Source: Nonomuraea maritima (GTDB lineage Bacteria > Actinomycetota > Actinomycetes > Streptosporangiales > Streptosporangiaceae). Taken from it: DNA of 64,000 nt. A program made the position numbers and the translations under genes. The stretch covers positions 372,001 through 436,000 of the forward strand of contig NZ_FNFB01000001.1 in assembly GCF_900100395.1 (NCBI RefSeq). Reading direction: 5' to 3'. Below are positions 53,592 through 61,945 of the stretch, one piece after another (the first letter of the stretch is position 1; each line of letters begins with the position of its first letter). The notes beneath the pieces were generated by a model, which worked only from the letters and a program-made list of their open reading frames with translations, did no database searches and was not told the DNA's origin.

Positions 53592-54946
53592 CGGTCGTGA
53601 GCGTGCGCGTTCCCCCCGCACCCGCGCGCCGCAGCGTTCCCGGACGGATCCGGGTGATCTCCGGCGTCACGGCCGGCTGCCTGGTGCTGCTGTTCGCGGC
53701 GCTCGCGGCCGGCGGACTGACCGTGCGCGACGGGCTGCAGGTGATCGGCCGCGACGCGGGCCCGCAGGTCGTCGCCACGGCCGGGCTGTACCTGGCGCTG
53801 AGCGACATGGACGCCGTGGTGGCCGACGTCCTCGTCATGGGCGACGCGTACGAGCGGGAGCGGGACAAGGCCACCGCCCGGTACGAGCAGCGCCGGTCGG
53901 AGGCCAACCAGGCGCTGCTGAAGGCGTTCGAGCTGTCGGGCGACAACGAGGCCGAGCGGCGGACGGTGCAGTCGGTGCTCGACGGGCTCGGCGCGTACGA
54001 GCGGCTGGCCGGGCAGGCGCTGCTGCTGAACGAGCGGTCGCCGCACCCGCCGGGGCCGCCGCCGGAGGCCGTCGTCAGGCTCTACCGGCAGGCGACCGAC
54101 CTGATGCGGCTGATGCTGCTGCCGCAGGCGTACAACCTGACGCTGGAGAACGGCACGATCGTGCGCCGCACCTACGACGACAAGGCGACGACGGTGCCGC
54201 TGCTGCGCGGCACGGTGGTGCTGGCCGGGCTGCTCGCCGTGGGCTGCCTGGTCTGGCTGCAGGTGTACCTGGCCAGGAGGTTCCGGCGGGTGTTCGGGCC
54301 CGCGCTGCTGATCGCCACGCTCGCGGTCGCGGCGTCCACGGTCGTCGGCGCGGCCGCGCTCGGGCAGAACGAGCAGGCGCTGCGGGAGGCCAAGTCGGCG
54401 GGCTTCGACTCGGTGCTGGCCCTGGCCAGGGCCCGCGCGATCAGCAACAGCATGCAGGGCGACCAGAGCCGCTACCTGCTGGACAAGGAGCGCGCCGACA
54501 CCTACGAGCACACGTACTTGGACAAGTCGCTGTCGCTGCTGTACGTCGAGGCGGGCAATCTCGAGACCTACCACGCCAAGGTGGCCGACAACTCGGGCGG
54601 CTTCCGCGGCCTGCTCGGCCCCGAACTGGTCGGCGCGAAGGGCGCGCAGGTCGAGGAGGCGTACCAGCGGTTCCAGGCCGCGGACACGACCTTCCGCACC
54701 CTCGCGGCGGACGGCAGGGTCGGCGAGGCGGTCGCGGCGCGGCTCGACCCGGTCAGCGCGGCGTTCGGCGCCTACGACCGTTCCCTCGTGGCGCTGGCCG
54801 ACGAGCACGAGAGCGTGTTCGACCGCGCCATCGACCGCGGTGAGAGCACGCTGGGCGGCCTGTGGCTGCTGCTGCCGTTCGCGGCCGGCGTGATCGGCCT
54901 GCTGGTGGTCACCGGGGTGTGGCCTCGACTCAAGGAGTACCGGTGA
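53588..54946 (+). CDS. glnX: GlnX-like four-helix membrane sensor protein
   Basis: A 452-residue membrane protein. Four transmembrane helices: about 25-47, 205-225, 235-255 and 425-445, with two extracellular alpha-helical bundles between them (residues 50-200 and 260-420) similar to 4HB chemosensor folds. M. tuberculosis GlnX (Rv0412c) transmits amino-acid availability sensed by GlnH to PknG; this gene has the same neighbours and size. GTG 53588 overlaps the FHA stop. Confidence 0.82.
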   Translation: MTVVSVRVPPAPARRSVPGRIRVISGVTAGCLVLLFAALAAGGLTVRDGLQVIGRDAGPQVVATAGLYLALSDMDAVVADVLVMGDAYERERDKATARYEQRRSEANQALLKAFELSGDNEAERRTVQSVLDGLGAYERLAGQALLLNERSPHPPGPPPEAVVRLYRQATDLMRLMLLPQAYNLTLENGTIVRRTYDDKATTVPLLRGTVVLAGLLAVGCLVWLQVYLARRFRRVFGPALLIATLAVAASTVVGAAALGQNEQALREAKSAGFDSVLALARARAISNSMQGDQSRYLLDKERADTYEHTYLDKSLSLLYVEAGNLETYHAKVADNSGGFRGLLGPELVGAKGAQVEEAYQRFQAADTTFRTLAADGRVGEAVAARLDPVSAAFGAYDRSLVALADEHESVFDRAIDRGESTLGGLWLLLPFAAGVIGLLVVTGVWPRLKEYR

Positions 54947-55755
54947 AGCGCGCGCTGTCGGCGGTCGCCGCCCTTGTCGCCATGGTCGCCGTGGTCGCGG
55001 GCTGCGGGACGGGCGGCCCAGAATCGATCGTGGACAAGGACACCCTGGTCATCGCGGTGCGCTCGGACCTGCCGTACGTCGGGTTCCGCAAGCCGGACGG
55101 CTCCTTCGAGGGCTTCGACGTGGACGTGGCCCGCTATGTCGCCGGCAAGCTGGGCAAGGACTTCTCGCTCGTGCCCGTGCTGGCGGCCGACCGGGAGAAG
55201 GTGCTGGTGGACGGCCGGGCCGACATGGTGGTGGCGACGTACACGATCAGCCAGGACCGCAAGGCCACGGTGCTGTTCGCGGGGCCGTACCACATCTCGT
55301 ACCAGGACATCCTGACGCGGCGGGACGACCCGATCGGCAACGTGCGGGAGCTCGCTGGGCGGAAGATCTGCGAGGTGCGAGGGGCGAACGCGGCCCAGCG
55401 GGTGGTCGAGGAGCGGAAGGTGGCGGCGGAGGTCGTGCCGTTCGCCGACTACCAGGCGTGCCTGGCCGGGCTGAAGAACCGCCAGGTCGACGCCGTCACC
55501 ACCAACGACGTCATCCTCGCGGGCCTCGCCATGCAGGACGGGTCGGGGCTGCGGCTGAGCAACGCGCGGTTCAACGAGCAGCGCAGCGGCATCGGGCTGC
55601 CCCGGGGCGACGTGCCGGGGTGCGAGGCGGTGAACCGGGCGATCACCGACATGTACCAGGACGGGACGGCGGCGAAGCTGCTGCACACGTGGTTCGACGC
55701 GTCGGGCCTGGACCTCAGCACGATCGCCGTCCCCCAGTTCGAGGGCTGCTCCTGA
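54943..55755 (+). CDS. glnH: GlnH-like amino-acid-binding lipoprotein
   Basis: A 270-residue solute-binding protein of the amino-acid family. Signal peptide with lipobox VVAGC (Cys 20); type-3 motif LPYVGFRKPDGSFEGFDVDVARYVAGKLG; a second lobe with CEVRGANAAQRVV. No ABC permease or ATPase is adjacent, so it is a sensor subunit for GlnX rather than a transporter component, as in mycobacteria. GTG 54943 overlaps the glnX stop. Confidence 0.88.
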   Translation: MKRALSAVAALVAMVAVVAGCGTGGPESIVDKDTLVIAVRSDLPYVGFRKPDGSFEGFDVDVARYVAGKLGKDFSLVPVLAADREKVLVDGRADMVVATYTISQDRKATVLFAGPYHISYQDILTRRDDPIGNVRELAGRKICEVRGANAAQRVVEERKVAAEVVPFADYQACLAGLKNRQVDAVTTNDVILAGLAMQDGSGLRLSNARFNEQRSGIGLPRGDVPGCEAVNRAITDMYQDGTAAKLLHTWFDASGLDLSTIAVPQFEGCS

Positions 55756-55761
55756 GTGCGG

Positions 55762-56541
55762 TCACCCGGCGGCCGGGCGGTGGCCGAGGCGCCGGGAGGC
55801 GTCCTCGGCCGCGGCCACGACCTGCGGCGCGATCTCGCCCACGTCGGCGGGGGTGAGCCGCTGCGTCGGCGCCAGCATGCCGAGGACCGCGACCAGCTCG
55901 CCCGAGCTGCCGAAGACGGGGGCGCTGATGGAGGCCGCGCCCGCGTCGCGTTCCTCGAACGTCGCTGAATAGCCGTTCCTGCGCACCTCGGCCAGTTGCT
56001 CGTCCAGCACGTCGATGTCGACGACGGTGCGGGCGGTGTGGCGGACGAGACCGTGGCCGACCGCCGCGCGGCGCGCCTCGGGGTCGAAGGCCATGAAGAC
56101 CTTGCCGGCCGAGCCCGCGTGCAGCGGCATCACCATGCCGACCGTGGCGATGCGCATGACGGCGGCGCGGGTCTCGGCGAGGCTCACCACCGTGCGGAAG
56201 GGCCCGTCGCGCACGTACAGGCAGGCGGACTCGCCGGTGCGGTCGCGCAGCCACTGGATCGCCGGACGGGTGAGCTGCACGATGTCGAGGCCGAGCGTGC
56301 CGGGGGCGGCCCACCGCACGAGCGCGAGGCCGATGCGGTAGACGTCGCCGTGCCGGTCGAGGAAGCCCTCGCGCACCAGGCTGGTCACCAGCCGCTGGCA
56401 GGTGCTCGCGGGCAGCCCGGTGGCCTTGGTGATCTGCTGGAGGGTCAGCTCGGCGCGCTCGATGGTGAAGCACTCGAGGATCTGGCGGACCTTCCGCAGG
56501 ACCAGCACCGACGCGGCGCCCCGCTCGTCGTTCTCGCCCAT
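55762..56541 (-). CDS. IclR family transcriptional regulator
   Basis: A 259-residue regulator with an N-terminal winged helix (LRKVRQILECFTIERAELTLQQITKATGLPASTCQRLVTSL) and the IclR effector domain (GHGLVRHTARTVVDIDVLDEQLAEVRRNGYSATFEERD). Repressor candidate of the two mirrored promoters 2.2 kb away, which share a 15-bp operator. Alternative start GTG 56544. Convergent with glnH. Confidence 0.92.
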   Translation of the reverse strand: MGENDERGAASVLVLRKVRQILECFTIERAELTLQQITKATGLPASTCQRLVTSLVREGFLDRHGDVYRIGLALVRWAAPGTLGLDIVQLTRPAIQWLRDRTGESACLYVRDGPFRTVVSLAETRAAVMRIATVGMVMPLHAGSAGKVFMAFDPEARRAAVGHGLVRHTARTVVDIDVLDEQLAEVRRNGYSATFEERDAGAASISAPVFGSSGELVAVLGMLAPTQRLTPADVGEIAPQVVAAAEDASRRLGHRPAAG

Positions 56542-56564
56542 CACCTACGCGAACCTACCCCATG

Positions 56565-57491
56565 TCACGCGCCCGGCCCCGGGCGCAGCGCAACCGGCCA
56601 GGCCGGTACGGCGGACAGCGCGGAGTCGAGGCGGCGGCCCAGCAGCGCGCGCAGCTCGTCCCGGACGGCGACGAGCTTGCCGGGGTCGATCCCGGTGGCG
56701 ACGCCCACCTGGTGGCAGAGGTTGACCAGGTCGTCGGTGCCGATGTTGCCGGCGGCCCCGGGGGCGAACGGGCAGCCGCCGACGCCGCCGAGTGAGGCGT
56801 CGAAGCGCCGGACGCCGAGCCGCAGCGCCTCCCACGCGTTCGCCGAGGCCATGCCGTACGTGTTGTGCAGGTGCAGGCCGATCGGCAGTTCAGGGAAGGC
56901 GGCGCGCACGGCGGTGACGGTCCTGCGGATGTGCGCTGGACCGGCCGCGCCGATCGTGTCGGCGAGGTGGATCACCTTGACGCCGAGTGCGATCAGCTCC
57001 TCGGCCACCTCCACCACCCGGTCGGGACCGGTCTCGCCGTCGAACGGGCAGACGAACGCGGTGACTATGGTCGCCTCGACATGGACGGCGGCCTCGCTCA
57101 GCAGCCCGGCCGCCGGCCACAGGCGCGCGAGGGCGTCCCGGGTGGGCACTCCGGCGTTGGCCCTGCTGTGGCCGTCGGAGGCGGAGACCACGAAGCGGAC
57201 GTGGCGGGCTCCGGCCGCGAGCGCCCGGAGCGCTCCGCGTTCGTTGAACACCAGGGTGTGCAGCGCCACGGACTCCCCCGGCCGCAGCCGGCGGACCAGC
57301 GTGTCGGTGTCGGCCATCTGCGGCACCTTGTCCGGGTGGACGAACGAGCCGACCTCCAGCGAGGTGAGCCCCGCGTCCATCAGCCCGTAGGCCAGCCGGA
57401 GCTTGTCGGCGGTCGGGATGACGACCGGCTCGATCTGGAAGCCGTCCCTGAGCAGGACGTCGGTGATGAGGACCTGGTCGGTGGCGTCCAC
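56565..57491 (-). CDS. HMG-CoA-lyase-family enzyme
   Basis: A 308-residue TIM-barrel lyase. LRDGFQIE metal-binding start, HLHNTYGMA, and the signature GGVGGCPFAPGAAGNIGT with the catalytic Cys. Cleaves a 3-hydroxyacyl-CoA such as HMG-CoA (acetoacetate + acetyl-CoA) or citramalyl-CoA. GTG 57491 directly abuts the CoA-transferase stop, so they are one operon with the transferase supplying its CoA ester. Confidence 0.9.
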   Translation of the reverse strand: MDATDQVLITDVLLRDGFQIEPVVIPTADKLRLAYGLMDAGLTSLEVGSFVHPDKVPQMADTDTLVRRLRPGESVALHTLVFNERGALRALAAGARHVRFVVSASDGHSRANAGVPTRDALARLWPAAGLLSEAAVHVEATIVTAFVCPFDGETGPDRVVEVAEELIALGVKVIHLADTIGAAGPAHIRRTVTAVRAAFPELPIGLHLHNTYGMASANAWEALRLGVRRFDASLGGVGGCPFAPGAAGNIGTDDLVNLCHQVGVATGIDPGKLVAVRDELRALLGRRLDSALSAVPAWPVALRPGPGA

Positions 57492-58703
57492 TCAGATCAC
57501 CTGCAGCTCTCGCAGGGCGGCGCGGCGGGCGTCGTCGATGCCGAGTTCGGCCAGTACGGCGTCGGTGTGCTCGCCCGGCTCCGGCCCGAGCCACCGGGTG
57601 CGCCCGGGCTCCTCGGCGAGCTTCGGCACGACCCCGGGGAAGAGCACCTCGCGCTCGTCGCCCGCGGCGATCCTGACGCGGTGCCGTTCCAGCATGCCGC
57701 GGGCCGCGTAATGGGGGTCCTTGGCGATGTCGGCCGCCGTGTAGATGGGGGACGCGGGGATCTGCCCGTCCCCCAGCCGCAGGAGGACCTCCTCGTGCGG
57801 CATCAGCCGGGTCCAGGCCGCGATGGCGGCGTCGATGGACGCGGCGTGCTCCACCCGGCCGGCGTTGTCGGCGAGCCGCGGCTCGGTCGCCAGGTCCGAG
57901 CGGCCGATCACCCGCATGAGCCTGCGGAAGATGGCGTCGCCGTTGCCGCTGATCACGACGTACCGGCCGTCGCCGCACAGGTAGGTGTTGGACGGCACGA
58001 TGCCCGGCAGCGCGCTGCCGGCCCGCTCCGGTTCGACGCCGAACGCGTCGTGGTCGGGGGTCAGCGACTCCATCAGGGAGTAGACCGCCTCGTACAGGGC
58101 CACGTCCACGACCTCGCCCTGTCCGGTGGCGGTGCGGCGGTGCAGGCCCATCAGGGCGCCGATGACGGCGTACAGGCCGGCGACGGAGTCGGCGAGGCTG
58201 ATGCCGACCCGGGTGGGCGGGCGGTCAGGGTAGCCGGTGAAGTTGCGGAGCCCGCCGACCGCCTCGGCCACGCCGCCGAACCCCGGCCGGTCGAGGTACG
58301 GGCCGCTCTGTCCGTACCCGGAGACGCGGACGACGATCACGTCGGGGTTCACCTCGCGCATGCGCTCGACGGCCAGGCCCCAGCGTTCCAGGGTGCCGGG
58401 CCGGAAGTTCTCGAGGACGACGTCGGAGCGGCGGATCAGTTCCAGCGCGACCGCCTGCCCCTCGGGATGCCCGAGGTCGAGCGTGACGGAGCGCTTGTTC
58501 CTGTTCAGTACGCGGAACAGCAGCGAGGTCTCGCCCTCGTGGAGCCGCCACCGGCGCAGTTCGTCCCCGCCGGTGGGGCGCTCCACCTTGACGACGTCCG
58601 CCCCGAAGTCGGCCAGGAGGCGGCCGGCCGAGGGGGCGGCGATGAAGTTGCCCAGTTCGAGCACGCGCACCCCGGCCAGTGCCCCGCTGCCATGATCACC
58701 CAT
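57492..58703 (-). CDS. Class III CoA-transferase (CaiB/BaiF family)
   Basis: A 403-residue enzyme. LADFGADVVKVERP, RNKRSVTLDLGHPEGQ, VSGYGQSGPYLDRPGF and DVALYEAVYSLMES are the family motifs; catalytic Asp in DHDAFGVEPER region or nearby is plausible. It moves CoA to the imported acid, feeding the lyase downstream. ATG 58703. Confidence 0.92.
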   Translation of the reverse strand: MGDHGSGALAGVRVLELGNFIAAPSAGRLLADFGADVVKVERPTGGDELRRWRLHEGETSLLFRVLNRNKRSVTLDLGHPEGQAVALELIRRSDVVLENFRPGTLERWGLAVERMREVNPDVIVVRVSGYGQSGPYLDRPGFGGVAEAVGGLRNFTGYPDRPPTRVGISLADSVAGLYAVIGALMGLHRRTATGQGEVVDVALYEAVYSLMESLTPDHDAFGVEPERAGSALPGIVPSNTYLCGDGRYVVISGNGDAIFRRLMRVIGRSDLATEPRLADNAGRVEHAASIDAAIAAWTRLMPHEEVLLRLGDGQIPASPIYTAADIAKDPHYAARGMLERHRVRIAAGDEREVLFPGVVPKLAEEPGRTRWLGPEPGEHTDAVLAELGIDDARRAALRELQVI

Positions 58704-58730
58704 GACGACCCTCCCCTTTGGCCCACGATG

Positions 58731-58774
58731 TGGGTTTGTATCCCAGCATGCGAGTTTGCCATCCGAGCCGTCAA
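58731..58774 (-). promoter_or_regulatory. CaiB-operon promoter with IclR-type operator
   Basis: On the minus strand TTGACG (58774-58769), an 18-bp spacer, CATGCT (58750-58745) and the 15-bp site TGGGATACAAACCCA (58745-58731) immediately downstream of the -10. Same layout as the divergent gntP promoter. Confidence 0.75.
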
Positions 58775-58831
58775 GTGCTCCTATATGTAAAAAATGGGAT
58801 TAAAACATGCAAAACCAGCACTTAACTCCCC

Positions 58832-58875
58832 TTGACCGTGCTCTTCGATCGGCCGCATGATGGGTTCTCATCCCA
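58832..58875 (+). promoter_or_regulatory. gntP promoter with IclR-type operator
   Basis: TTGACC (58832-58837), an 18-bp spacer, CATGAT (58856-58861) and the operator TGGGTTCTCATCCCA (58861-58875), which overlaps the -10 by one base. Operator half-sites TGGGTT and ATCCCA are identical to the other promoter. Confidence 0.78.
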
Positions 58876-58954
58876 GTCGTGGACTGCTTGCCCGCCGTGA
58901 ACCGCACGCGAGAAGCCGCCGCCGCCCCCCTGCCTCCCATCGAAGGAGCAGCGG

Positions 58955-60379
58955 ATGTCAGACGTCGCCGTACTCGCGAGCACGGCAGGAGCGATCGTCG
59001 CCGTCGTGGTGCTCATCGTGCGCTGCCACGTCAACCCGGTGATCTCACTGGTGCTCGGGTCGCTCGCCCTGGGGCTGATGAACCGCCTGGGGTTCGGCAG
59101 GACGGTCGAGACCATCACCAAGGGGTTCGGCGACATCATGGCCGAGGTCGGCCTGCTGATCGCCTTCGGCGTGCTCATGGGCTCGATGCTCAAGGAGATG
59201 GGCGCGATCGAGCGCCTGGTGGACCGGCTGCTGCGGGTCTTCGGGCCAGGGCGGCTGCCGTACTCGATGTCGCTGACGATCGGCACGCTGCTGCAGTCGA
59301 TCTACCTGGACGTGCTGCTGGTGATCTCGGCGCCACTGGCCCGCTCCGCCGCGCGCCAGATCGGCCCCCTCGGCACGCCGCGCATGGCCGCCTCGATGGC
59401 GATCGGGCTCGAGTGCGGGATCGTGCTGATGGTGCCGGGCGTCGGCACCCTGGCACTGGCGGCGCTGCTGGACGTGCCGCTCGGCACGATGCTGCTCTGG
59501 GGTCTGCTGCTCGTCGTCCCGACGATCGTCATCTCCGTCGCGATCATGACCTTCCTGTTCCGCCACGGGTTCTGGGACGTCGCCGGCGACGAGATCGCCG
59601 AACCCGTCCCGGCGGAGCAGGTACGGGAAGAGCTCAGAACCCCTGTCGGCGTGGGAGTCGCCGGGGGCGGGGCGCCCGGCGTCCCGGCTCGGGGCGGCGC
59701 CGAGCTTCCCGCCGGCCCGCGCGGCGGCGCCGCCGGTCCCCGCCTGTCGGCCTGCTTCGCGCCGCTCGTCGTCGCCCTGTTGCTGATCGCGGGCGGTGCC
59801 GTCGCCCAGGCCGCGAACCGGGAGAACGCCGTCGTGTCGTTCTTCTCCGACCCCGTGGTCGCCCTGCTGATCGGCCTCATCGGCACCCTGGTCGTCACCC
59901 GCCTGTCCCTCGGCAGGAGCGGGGTGGACAGAGCCGTCGCCAACGGGTTCAAGGAGAGCGGTCAGATCCTCATCCTCACGGCGGTCGGAGGCTCGCTCGC
60001 CGCCGTCGTGGCGGCGGGCGGCCTGGGCGACATCCTGCGGCACTACTTCGAGGCCGACCGGTTCCTGCCGCTGCTGACGGTGTGGCTGGTCGCCGCGGTC
60101 CTGCACGTCGCGGTGGGCTCGGTCACCATCTCGGCCATCACCGCGGCGGGCATCCTCGCCCCCGTCGCGCCCGCCCTCGGCGTCGACCCCGTGCTGATCG
60201 CGCTCGCCGCCGGATCGGGCTCGCTGTTCTGCGTCCACGTCACCAGCAACACGTTCTGGCTGCTGCAGTCGCTGCTCGGCCAGACCACCAGGGGCGCGCT
60301 CAAGACCACCACGTTCGCCGTCTCCGTCGCCTCGGTCGTGGCGCTGCTCCTGCTGTTGCCGATCAGTGCCCTCTTCTGA
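58955..60379 (+). CDS. gntP: GntP-family (gluconate-type) H+ symporter
   Basis: A 474-residue membrane protein with about 12 helices, beginning VAVLASTAGAIVAVVVLIVRCHVNPVISLVLGSLALG, with GFGDIMAEVGLLIAFGVLMGS and SAITAAGILAPVAPALGVDP typical of GntP/gluconate and related hydroxy-acid permeases. A Gly/Ala/Pro-rich cytoplasmic loop separates halves (about 220-260). GAAGGAG precedes ATG 58955. Supplies substrate for the CoA-transferase and lyase genes. Confidence 0.92.
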   Translation: MSDVAVLASTAGAIVAVVVLIVRCHVNPVISLVLGSLALGLMNRLGFGRTVETITKGFGDIMAEVGLLIAFGVLMGSMLKEMGAIERLVDRLLRVFGPGRLPYSMSLTIGTLLQSIYLDVLLVISAPLARSAARQIGPLGTPRMAASMAIGLECGIVLMVPGVGTLALAALLDVPLGTMLLWGLLLVVPTIVISVAIMTFLFRHGFWDVAGDEIAEPVPAEQVREELRTPVGVGVAGGGAPGVPARGGAELPAGPRGGAAGPRLSACFAPLVVALLLIAGGAVAQAANRENAVVSFFSDPVVALLIGLIGTLVVTRLSLGRSGVDRAVANGFKESGQILILTAVGGSLAAVVAAGGLGDILRHYFEADRFLPLLTVWLVAAVLHVAVGSVTISAITAAGILAPVAPALGVDPVLIALAAGSGSLFCVHVTSNTFWLLQSLLGQTTRGALKTTTFAVSVASVVALLLLLPISALF

Positions 60380-60388
60380 GCGGACATG

Positions 60389-60416
60389 CCGATGGCCCGC
60401 CGGAGCGGGCCATCGG
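60389..60416. terminator. Perfect 12-bp hairpin, bidirectional terminator
   Basis: Arms 60389-60400 and 60405-60416 pair perfectly around CGGA between the convergent gntP and sigma factor genes. Confidence 0.85.
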
Positions 60417-60433
60417 ATCGGCGGTCGGCCGGG

Positions 60434-61582
60434 TCAGTCGAGGTAGTCGCGCAGCATCTGGGCGCGGGTCGGGTGACGCAGTTTGGCCAGCGTCTTCGAC
60501 TCGATCTGGCGGATGCGCTCGCGCGTCACGCCGAACTCCCTGCCCACCTCTTCGAGCGTGCGCGGATGGCCGTCGGCCAGGCCGAAGCGCAACTGGATGA
60601 TGCGCTGCTCGCGGTCGGACAGCGTGGCCAGGATGTCGTCGAGCTGGTCCTGCAGCATGATGAAGGCCGCGGCCTCCATCGGCACCACCGCGTCGGCGTC
60701 CTCGATGAAGTCTCCGAGGTCGGAGTCCTCCTCGCCGATCGGCGACTGCAACGACACCGGCTCCTGGGCGATGCGCTGGATCTCCACCACACGATCGACC
60801 GGGAGGTCCATCTCCTTGGCGATCTCCTCGGGGATCGGCTCGCGGCCGAGATCCTGGTGGAGCTGCCGCTGGACCCGTACGAGCTTGTTGATGGTCTCCA
60901 CCATGTGCACCGGGATGCGGATCGTCCGCGCCTGGTCGGCGATGGCCCGGGTGATCGCCTGCCGGATCCACCAGGTGGCGTAGGTGGAGAACTTGTAACC
61001 CTTGGTGTAGTCGAACTTCTCGACCGCCCGGATGAGCCCCAGGTTGCCCTCCTGGATGAGATCCAGGAACAGCATGCCGCGGCCCACGTACCGTTTGGCG
61101 ATGGACACCACCAGCCGGAGGTTGGCCTCGATGAGCCGCTGCTTGGCTCTCGTGCCCTGCCAGACGAGCTCGCGGAACTCGGGGAAGGCCAGCCGCGAGA
61201 CGCCGTTGGCCAGTTTGTCCTCGGCGAACAGGCCGGCCTCTATCGACTTGGCGAGCTCCACCTCCTCCTCGGCCGTGAGCAGCGGCACGCGGCCGATCTC
61301 CCGCAGGTAGATGCGGACCAGATCGCTGGTCGGCGCCCGTTTGCCTACGTCCTCCTCATCGGCGCGGGAGGACTCCTCGTCGCCCTGGGGCTCGAGGACC
61401 TCCACGCCGTTCTCGGCGAGCATGCGCACGACGCGTTCCAGCGCGTCGGACGGCAACTCGGATCGGTCAAGCGCGGCTGCGACGTCATCGACGGTTACGC
61501 TTCCGCGCTCTCTTCCTTTCGCGACGAGGTCCGCCACCTGATCGACCGATGGCGGTCCGCTTGACAGCACCGATGCACCCAC
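60434..61582 (-). CDS. rpoD: Principal RNA polymerase sigma factor (RpoD/HrdB)
   Basis: A 382-residue sigma-70. Regions 1.2-4.2 are intact: [22 protein letters not shown] (1.2), [19 protein letters not shown] and [36 protein letters not shown] (2), and the -35-binding helix [18 protein letters not shown] (4.2). It lacks the long acidic N-terminal extension of streptomycete HrdB, so the chain is shorter. GTG 61582. Follows dnaG in the same direction, echoing the classic rpsU-dnaG-rpoD order. Confidence 0.96.
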   Translation of the reverse strand: MGASVLSSGPPSVDQVADLVAKGRERGSVTVDDVAAALDRSELPSDALERVVRMLAENGVEVLEPQGDEESSRADEEDVGKRAPTSDLVRIYLREIGRVPLLTAEEEVELAKSIEAGLFAEDKLANGVSRLAFPEFRELVWQGTRAKQRLIEANLRLVVSIAKRYVGRGMLFLDLIQEGNLGLIRAVEKFDYTKGYKFSTYATWWIRQAITRAIADQARTIRIPVHMVETINKLVRVQRQLHQDLGREPIPEEIAKEMDLPVDRVVEIQRIAQEPVSLQSPIGEEDSDLGDFIEDADAVVPMEAAAFIMLQDQLDDILATLSDREQRIIQLRFGLADGHPRTLEEVGREFGVTRERIRQIESKTLAKLRHPTRAQMLRDYLD

Positions 61583-61908
61583 GGGACACAGTCTGCAGTA
61601 TTGGTTCCGGCAAATGGCAGACCCATTTTTGTCACCGAAGGTAAGGCCGCAGTCCCCACCGAATTGAGATCGATAAAAGGTTTAACCTGAGTTTGATCAG
61701 GAAAGTAAAGTGAATTACGCGGTCGGCATTCCCGCGTCCGGCGGTCCCCCGAGCCGGACGCCACGCTTGACCTGCCCCGATATCGCCGCCTGCGGGCATG
61801 GGAACGCGCCACATTCCCGACTGAACTGGCCGGTTGCCCAGCTATCTGCGCAGCCGAACTGTTACCCGGCGGACACCACGCGGGCCCGCTTCTGCGCACG
61901 GCACCCGG
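61583..61908. other. Leader region between dnaG and rpoD
   Basis: About 326 bases with no supportable ORF. AT-rich around 61660-61720 (for example TTTAACC and AAAGTAAAG), the probable location of rpoD promoters, but no pair of hexamers that I would call. No small RNA recognised. Confidence 0.5.
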
Positions 61909-61929
61909 CCCCGCCGTCACGCGGCGGGG
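61909..61929 (-). terminator. dnaG terminator hairpin
   Basis: CCCCGCCG (61909-61916) and CGGCGGGG (61922-61929) pair perfectly around a 5-nt loop, 17 nt past the dnaG stop on the minus strand. Confidence 0.7.
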
Positions 61930-61945
61930 CGGGCCGCGGAAAAGG

